Virus record (IMG/VR): IMGVR_UViG_3300023174_000064
Span: 1-64,000 of that record
Strand: one strand, 5' to 3'
Length of the DNA: 64,000 bases
Source of the DNA: a virus
In this document: in pieces, positions 59,343 through 64,000 of the stretch
How positions within the stretch are numbered: the stretch's first letter is position 1
Layout of the letters: every line of letters begins with the position of its first letter
Position numbers and translations under genes: made by a program
The notes under the pieces: model-generated
What the model was told of the DNA's origin: nothing
Database searches by the model: none
Seen by the model: only the letters and a program-made list of their open reading frames with translations

Positions 59343-60181
59343 TGATTTACTCTTTTTAAAATTTGATGACATACTGCATCTAATGTAAAATATTCAGGAT
59401 AAACTTGTTTTATCCGGTTTAACATGTTGTTGTGCTTTTCGTCTGAAATAGACTGTAATATGTTTTTTAAATTGCATATTTGGTTTTGTTTTATTATTAC
59501 ACAAAATTCAGACCAATCCAATTCATCAGACCAAGGAAGGTAGTGATCGTCACTTACATATACAGGAACTGCTCCTATTTGCATTGTTTCATATAATCTA
59601 AAACTACTTTTACCGTATCCTCTGGGGCATAATACAAATTTACTTCTGTTTGTTACATCTATAAAATGGTTTAGTTTATCTTCCGATACTGTTATATCCC
59701 AACCACCTTGTGTGAATAAAAAATCACTGTCTTGTTTGAACGTATTATATAATTCGTTTCGTATTCCATGCGTGGCAGAACCAACAAAAGAACAAAATAT
59801 GTCTTTTGTTTTTGGTTCTGGAACACGAATAGCAGAGCATATTAATGGAATAGGAATACAATTTGGTCCAGAATAATTTCCACCAGCAGAAAATACTTTG
59901 GTGTTTGGTGGTAATTTTTGAGCTGGAGCATCATCGTGTTGACTAACAGTATAGTAAGACAATTCAGGATTTAATGAATTTAAAAATGCTTGTAAGATAT
60001 TCCAAGGCATTCCGTTATTATAATAAGAAGTCCATAAAACTGGAATAAAAAATTTCTTAGTGTTTGGTTGATTTTTTATCAAAAACTCCATAAAATAATC
60101 TTCCAAATATAATCCTTGATGGTAAGGAGGATATGTTGGATAATTTGGTTTAGGTGCAAAAAAATCCAAAGTTATGTTCAT
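59339..60181 (-). CDS. Exostosin-like glycosyltransferase, second copy type
   Basis: A 280-residue GT-B-like protein: S-K-F-V-L-C-P-R-G-Y-G-K-S-S-F-R-L-Y-E-T is the same pattern as in 55554, then G-A-V-P-V-Y-V-S-D-D and a C-terminal helix. It begins MNITLDFFAPKPNYPTYPPY. ATG 60181 is chosen because it overlaps the previous stop (ATGA). The sugar is unknown. Confidence 0.75.
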   Translation of the reverse strand: MNITLDFFAPKPNYPTYPPYHQGLYLEDYFMEFLIKNQPNTKKFFIPVLWTSYYNNGMPWNILQAFLNSLNPELSYYTVSQHDDAPAQKLPPNTKVFSAGGNYSGPNCIPIPLICSAIRVPEPKTKDIFCSFVGSATHGIRNELYNTFKQDSDFLFTQGGWDITVSEDKLNHFIDVTNRSKFVLCPRGYGKSSFRLYETMQIGAVPVYVSDDHYLPWSDELDWSEFCVIIKQNQICNLKNILQSISDEKHNNMLNRIKQVYPEYFTLDAVCHQILKRVNQ

Positions 60182-60876
60182 GAACAAGTTCCTTTTTTAA
60201 ATTGTTCTCTATGATATGGATTTAATTGATAATCATTTCCGTTTTCATCAATACCAAAAGGTTCACCTATAAAATAATTATGTGGATCTTGTTCTCTTGA
60301 CATAGAAATAGGATGACCGCCAAGACGAGTACAGGTATCATGTATGTACACGTTTGTTTCTGGATTTAATAATGGACAAACATAAGACCATAAAAATTGT
60401 TGATCTACATTCTTGATATCGTTAAATATTGGTGTGGTTTCATAATGTTTTATCATTTCATTTATTGGTAATTTTACATTTTTAGCTCCCCAAGCTCCAC
60501 CCAACATAGGAACATCGTGACAGGGATGATCTCGTATTATATGAAACGATCTATTACTATTCAACCATTCATTTACGGCATATACTTCTCTTGGTCCGAT
60601 TCTAGAATCTGTATCTCTTGATAAAAATATGTTAATATCTTCTTGTAGTGGTAAGAATCTATAAGTCATTATATGTGAAGATCCTGGTCTATCTAAAACA
60701 ACAACTTCAGAATGTTTTTTTAATAAATTAATTTTTGATTCGTTAAAATCATTAGAAACATAAAATCTACAAATAAATCCTGGATAATAACGAGCAACCA
60801 GATCTATATTTTTCAATGCACCTTTAAAATAAAGATCATTTTCTCCCCAAAGACAATAACTTACAATATTTTTCAT
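60178..60876 (-). CDS. Phage glycosyltransferase-like protein (paralogue of 58512 gene)
   Basis: A 232-residue protein, MKNIVSYCLWGENDLYFKGA at its start, then F-L-S-R-D-T-D-S-R-I, E-W-L-N-S, F-H-I-I-R-D and G-G-A-W-G. It matches the 58512 protein over 150 residues and lacks that protein's extra Cys/His tail. Pair arose by duplication. It likely transfers a sugar using the D-x-D motif. Overlaps neighbours by 4 nt on both sides. Confidence 0.65.
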   Translation of the reverse strand: MKNIVSYCLWGENDLYFKGALKNIDLVARYYPGFICRFYVSNDFNESKINLLKKHSEVVVLDRPGSSHIMTYRFLPLQEDINIFLSRDTDSRIGPREVYAVNEWLNSNRSFHIIRDHPCHDVPMLGGAWGAKNVKLPINEMIKHYETTPIFNDIKNVDQQFLWSYVCPLLNPETNVYIHDTCTRLGGHPISMSREQDPHNYFIGEPFGIDENGNDYQLNPYHREQFKKGTCS

Positions 60877-62372
60877 CGTTGTGTTTCGGTTATTTCTGGA
60901 TCGTAAAGATAATGATATAATATCTGTTCGATATTTGATTCTGTTTTAATTAATCCAGATTTAAACAATTTATCAGAATAATCACTATCTTCTGATAAAT
61001 TTATTTCTGGAAACATTATTTCTCTTGCCATACTAGTTTTTACTGGATTTAAATGATTTATAGGTCTGTATTGAATACCATCTTTTCTAAAATTACCACC
61101 ATTTTTATTGGCATGGCTGAATTGCATAACTAGTTGATTTTGAATATAATAATTACCATAAAATCCAACACAATCCACACCTTTTTCTAATTCTGGTAAA
61201 ATAGCAGTAAAATAATTATGACTAACCATATCATCATCGTCTATAAAGCAAACATATTTTCCTCTTGCTGTCATCAATACTTCATTTCTTTTTTCGCCTA
61301 CTTTTTTTTGTTTTTTATCTTTATTAACAAATATTTCTATTTTATGTGCTTGATCTGCAGGAATTATTTGTTTTAAATGATTTAAAAGTCTTGTTAAAAA
61401 ATGCTCTCTTCCTTCTATAGTAAGAATACCAACAGTCAATAATGTATCAGATACATTTATTTTTTGTTTGATTGTTTGTTCAACTCGTTTAGAAAAACTC
61501 TGTGCGTATTCTTTTGCCTTTTCAAAATTGTCCTCTATTTTAAATTTTAATTTTTTGTAAGTGGTTTCATCAATATTATTAACAATATGGACAAGCTCTT
61601 CTATTGAATTAAAAGTAAATAAACCACCAGTATCAAAATATTCTCCAATATTAGGACAACCAAAATATATTGGGATTGTTTTTGTGATTAAACAATCTAT
61701 TAATTTTTCAGAAAAATAATTTGGTTGAATACAGTTTTCCACAATAATAGAAAATTGTGAATAAAATAAATTATCCTTTTCTCCATTAGGAATATGACCA
61801 TCATGAAGAGTATCAGAGAATCCATTTACGTTAGTTGGAGATCTAGCACTAGACCAAAATACCGTAGGTTTATTTAAATTATTTTTATTGTTCCAGATGT
61901 CTCGACGCATCTCATAGCCAATCATACCACGATGTCCTGTAGCCATGAAGGATATTTGATATTTTTTATCTTTGTATTTTTCTTCTAAACCTTCTTCATA
62001 AACGCCTAAAGAATCTGGATGTTGTAATTCTATTTTATTTAACCAAGTACCACCGTAAAGAAATAAAGTAGAATTATCACAACTATTAAGTATTTCTTCA
62101 TCTGTACACATAATAAGATCATATTCGGATGCATGATCTATGATATCATTGATTCGTTCTTTATTTGGCGAACAAACAGGTTCGCTGGTTACAATTAAAA
62201 CTTTATATGCATTTAAATTTTTAAAAGGAACTTTATATCCTTGAGTGTTTGGAAAACGATATAAAGGAAATTTATTATTACCAAAACGAGCAGTATGTAT
62301 TTCTACTGGTCGATCAAAATCCATTAGATCCGAGCCTAACAGATAATCTGCATTAAAAATTGTTGGTTTCAT
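60873..62372 (-). CDS. GT10-like and GT2 fusion glycosyltransferase
   Basis: A 499-residue two-domain protein. The N-terminal domain has S-I-I-V-E-N-C-I-Q-P-N-Y-F-S-E-K-L (about residue 206) and T-I-P-I-Y-F-G-C-P-N-I, the C-terminal core of GT10 (alpha-1,3-fucosyltransferase-like) enzymes. The second domain, from about residue 311 (TVGILTIEGREHFLTRLL), is a family 2 GT-A with C-F-I-D-D-D-D-M (about residue 376). It could add two sugars in sequence. Overlaps the next gene by 20 nt. Confidence 0.75.
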   Translation of the reverse strand: MKPTIFNADYLLGSDLMDFDRPVEIHTARFGNNKFPLYRFPNTQGYKVPFKNLNAYKVLIVTSEPVCSPNKERINDIIDHASEYDLIMCTDEEILNSCDNSTLFLYGGTWLNKIELQHPDSLGVYEEGLEEKYKDKKYQISFMATGHRGMIGYEMRRDIWNNKNNLNKPTVFWSSARSPTNVNGFSDTLHDGHIPNGEKDNLFYSQFSIIVENCIQPNYFSEKLIDCLITKTIPIYFGCPNIGEYFDTGGLFTFNSIEELVHIVNNIDETTYKKLKFKIEDNFEKAKEYAQSFSKRVEQTIKQKINVSDTLLTVGILTIEGREHFLTRLLNHLKQIIPADQAHKIEIFVNKDKKQKKVGEKRNEVLMTARGKYVCFIDDDDMVSHNYFTAILPELEKGVDCVGFYGNYYIQNQLVMQFSHANKNGGNFRKDGIQYRPINHLNPVKTSMAREIMFPEINLSEDSDYSDKLFKSGLIKTESNIEQILYHYLYDPEITETQR

Positions 62373-63231
62373 TATTAATCATCTCAAAAAGATCATCGTC
62401 TGCTAATTTTAATTTATTAAGAGCTTTGTAATTGTGCTCTATCGCTTTGCTTTTATTTATGTAGGTTTCTTCGTTTAAAGAATCAAATATTTTTTTTTCT
62501 TTATCTAATTCTAACCAAATAATTCCTTCTGGATCAAAAATATCAGGAAGTTTTTTAGTTCCACAATATACAGGAATTGTTCCTGTAGCAAAACAGTCTG
62601 TTAATTTTTCTGTGTAATAAGAATCGTATATACCATTCTCAACAACTACACTAAACATATAATCCTTTAAACCATCAATTTTAGTGTTCCAAGGATTTCT
62701 AGGATCATTTACTGTTCTGCTGGTTCCATGAGCTCCTCCAAATACATCAAAACCACAATCTAATGCTATTCGAGCAATTTGATGCCGATATACGTGGCCT
62801 TCTGTTAGTTTTTTGGGAGAGCAAAACATAGAGCATTGTTTTTTCTTGGGATAAACACTCCATTTATCTTTTGGAATCCACGGATAATTGCTACCATTTT
62901 GGCAATAAACAAAATTTGGATGTAACTGTAGAAGAGCACTGTCACAAGTAAAAATTTTATTATAATAACTATTAAACAATACTTTATAATTGTTTATTAA
63001 AAAATCATAAACATTTGGAACTATAAATCTAGATTCGCATATCCAACCAAATCTTTTTTCTTTGGGTTTAGAAAAATCTGGATTTATTAACAGACCTAAA
63101 TCTAAATGAACATCACAAATACCTTCAGTGTTTGACCAATCGAACTTATTTGGTTTTATGTTTGAACAAGAAGAATATTGTGGTTCGAATGGTAAAGCAA
63201 TACCTTTTACTTTGTACCGGGACTCTGCCAT
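62353..63231 (-). CDS. GT10 fucosyltransferase-like protein
   Basis: A 292-residue protein with Y-M-F-S-V-V-V-E-N-G-I-Y-D-S-Y-Y-T-E-K-L, then T-D-C-F-A-T-G-T-I-P-V-Y-C-G, the GT10 donor-binding core, close to the first domain of the gene at 60873. The N-terminal part likely binds the acceptor. Donor may be GDP-fucose or a related sugar; not determinable. Overlaps neighbours. Confidence 0.75.
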   Translation of the reverse strand: MAESRYKVKGIALPFEPQYSSCSNIKPNKFDWSNTEGICDVHLDLGLLINPDFSKPKEKRFGWICESRFIVPNVYDFLINNYKVLFNSYYNKIFTCDSALLQLHPNFVYCQNGSNYPWIPKDKWSVYPKKKQCSMFCSPKKLTEGHVYRHQIARIALDCGFDVFGGAHGTSRTVNDPRNPWNTKIDGLKDYMFSVVVENGIYDSYYTEKLTDCFATGTIPVYCGTKKLPDIFDPEGIIWLELDKEKKIFDSLNEETYINKSKAIEHNYKALNKLKLADDDLFEMINNETNNF

Positions 63232-63845
63232 GCTATTAAATCCTCACTCATTCCTAATTTTTTAAGTGCTTCTTTTTTAGAATCTACGTCAGCCAATCCC
63301 ATTACTATTACACTAGCATCGTTTTCTTGACCGGGCCAAACACAATATTCTGGTCCTATAAATTTTATTTTAAATCCATCTTTTTGATAAAAAGAATGCA
63401 AAATGCCAATAAGAGCTTCATGATCAAACCATTGACCATTATTTGCCATTTGCCTTGCCATAAATGTCCAATGTTGAAGAAATTCTAATACTTTAGAATT
63501 AAAATCCAAATAAATTGGAGATGCTTTTGCTGCTTGTAATTTATTTGTTGAGCAAGACACAGCTACATCAGTATTACCTACAAACTGGTCAAATACATCT
63601 AATGATTTGCGAACATCAGAATCAATATCTAACCAAACAACTGGTTTTTGTTTTTCTATTAATAATTGGTATATGAACTGAGGCTTACTTAGACAATTTT
63701 TTTGATATGTTCCTAATGATTGTTTTTTTCTAATATCATGAGGAATATTCAATTCTCTTAGTTGTTTTGTAAGACGATGAGAATGGTCACTATAATACGT
63801 TTTATTGTCTATATCACTAAAAAAAGAAATCACTTCGGTTTGCAT
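63207..63845 (-). CDS. DXD glycosyltransferase-like protein
   Basis: A 212-residue protein with V-V-W-L-D-I-D-S-D-V (metal-binding D-x-D) and W-F-D-H-E-A-L-I-G-I-L, like the nucleotide-diphospho-sugar transferase pattern. Its overlap of 25 nt with the next gene shows coupling. Its precise donor is unknown. Confidence 0.65.
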   Translation of the reverse strand: MQTEVISFFSDIDNKTYYSDHSHRLTKQLRELNIPHDIRKKQSLGTYQKNCLSKPQFIYQLLIEKQKPVVWLDIDSDVRKSLDVFDQFVGNTDVAVSCSTNKLQAAKASPIYLDFNSKVLEFLQHWTFMARQMANNGQWFDHEALIGILHSFYQKDGFKIKFIGPEYCVWPGQENDASVIVMGLADVDSKKEALKKLGMSEDLIAWQSPGTK

Positions 63846-63847
63846 AA

Positions 63848-64000
63848 TTAAGAGTTTCCTATATGGTATTTAGGCACCAGTTGCCATTCTTTCTTTTCTT
63901 TATGGGGAATAATTTTTAGTTGAGCCAAAGAAATAATTGGTTCTTTGTACTCGTCTGGATCCACAGCTTCTACTAGTCCCCATTCTACCAGAAGCTTTAC
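63848..64000 (-). CDS. C-terminal fragment of an unrecognised protein
   Basis: The frame is open from the window edge to the stop at 63848-63850. Visible 50 residues include VKLLVEWGLVEAVDPDEY and end in VPKYHIGNS. The rest lies beyond the edge. Probably the next gene of the same minus-strand unit; nothing in the fragment points to a family. Confidence 0.55.
   Translation of the reverse strand, partial: VKLLVEWGLVEAVDPDEYKEPIISLAQLKIIPHKEKKEWQLVPKYHIGNS

Overview
The window is part of the genome of a large tailed double-stranded DNA phage, most likely a distant relative of the T4-type myoviruses infecting a Gram-negative host. The evidence is a T4-style replication set (family B DNA polymerase, UvsX/RecA-type recombinase, DnaB-type helicase, Zn-finger/toprim primase, RuvC-like resolvase), several octamers matching the T4 late-promoter consensus TATAAATA, lipobox lipoproteins, a tail-fibre module and very tight packing (ATGA stop/start overlaps, no gap above 300 bases). 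There is no rRNA, tRNA, insertion sequence or CRISPR array that I can support. Both window edges cut genes.

Layout. 1-4.2 kb (+): GC-rich genes: a fragment, a small unknown, a large zincin-plus-VWA protein, a second HExxH protein and an HNH endonuclease flanked by 14-bp direct repeats. 4.2-5.8 kb: a zinc-ribbon protein, AT-rich repeats, a minus-strand basic protein and a possible structured RNA. 5.85-16.6 kb (mostly +): GNAT-like protein, PD-(D/E)XK exonuclease, an HNH-containing large protein, conserved phage proteins, and a possible holin plus lipoprotein. 16.6-18.1 kb (-): RuvC-like resolvase and a trypsin-like lipoprotein protease. 18.1-22.1 kb (+): three low-complexity, repeat-rich proteins. 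22.1-32.3 kb (-): nucleotide metabolism and replication operon (NrdJ class II reductase, ThyX, primase, helicase, UvsX, polymerase, MazG-like protein, dUTPase). 32.3-48.7 kb (-): tail module with a glycine-rich adhesin, a collagen-like fibre, two beta-helix spikes and a 2041-residue multi-domain protein. 48.8-64 kb (-): a very AT-rich block of about 18 sugar genes (glycosyltransferases, UDP-sugar epimerase, UDP-galactopyranose mutase, methyltransferases, cytidylyltransferase).

How it fits together. Class II reductase, ThyX and dUTPase feed the replisome encoded beside them. That operon is served by a clear sigma70-type promoter whose -35 contains the stop codon of the preceding tail gene. The tail module would supply receptor binding and glycan depolymerisation, and the neighbouring sugar cluster could build a glycan on virion or host surface.

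Three less obvious signals stand out. (1) Many genes look leaderless: sigma70-type -10 boxes lie exactly 6 nt, and T4-late-type octamers 5 nt, before the ATG. (2) Several unrelated low-complexity proteins share a short N-terminus ending in (L/I)-x-E, as in T4 internal head proteins processed by prohead protease. (3) The sugar cluster is unusually large for a phage.
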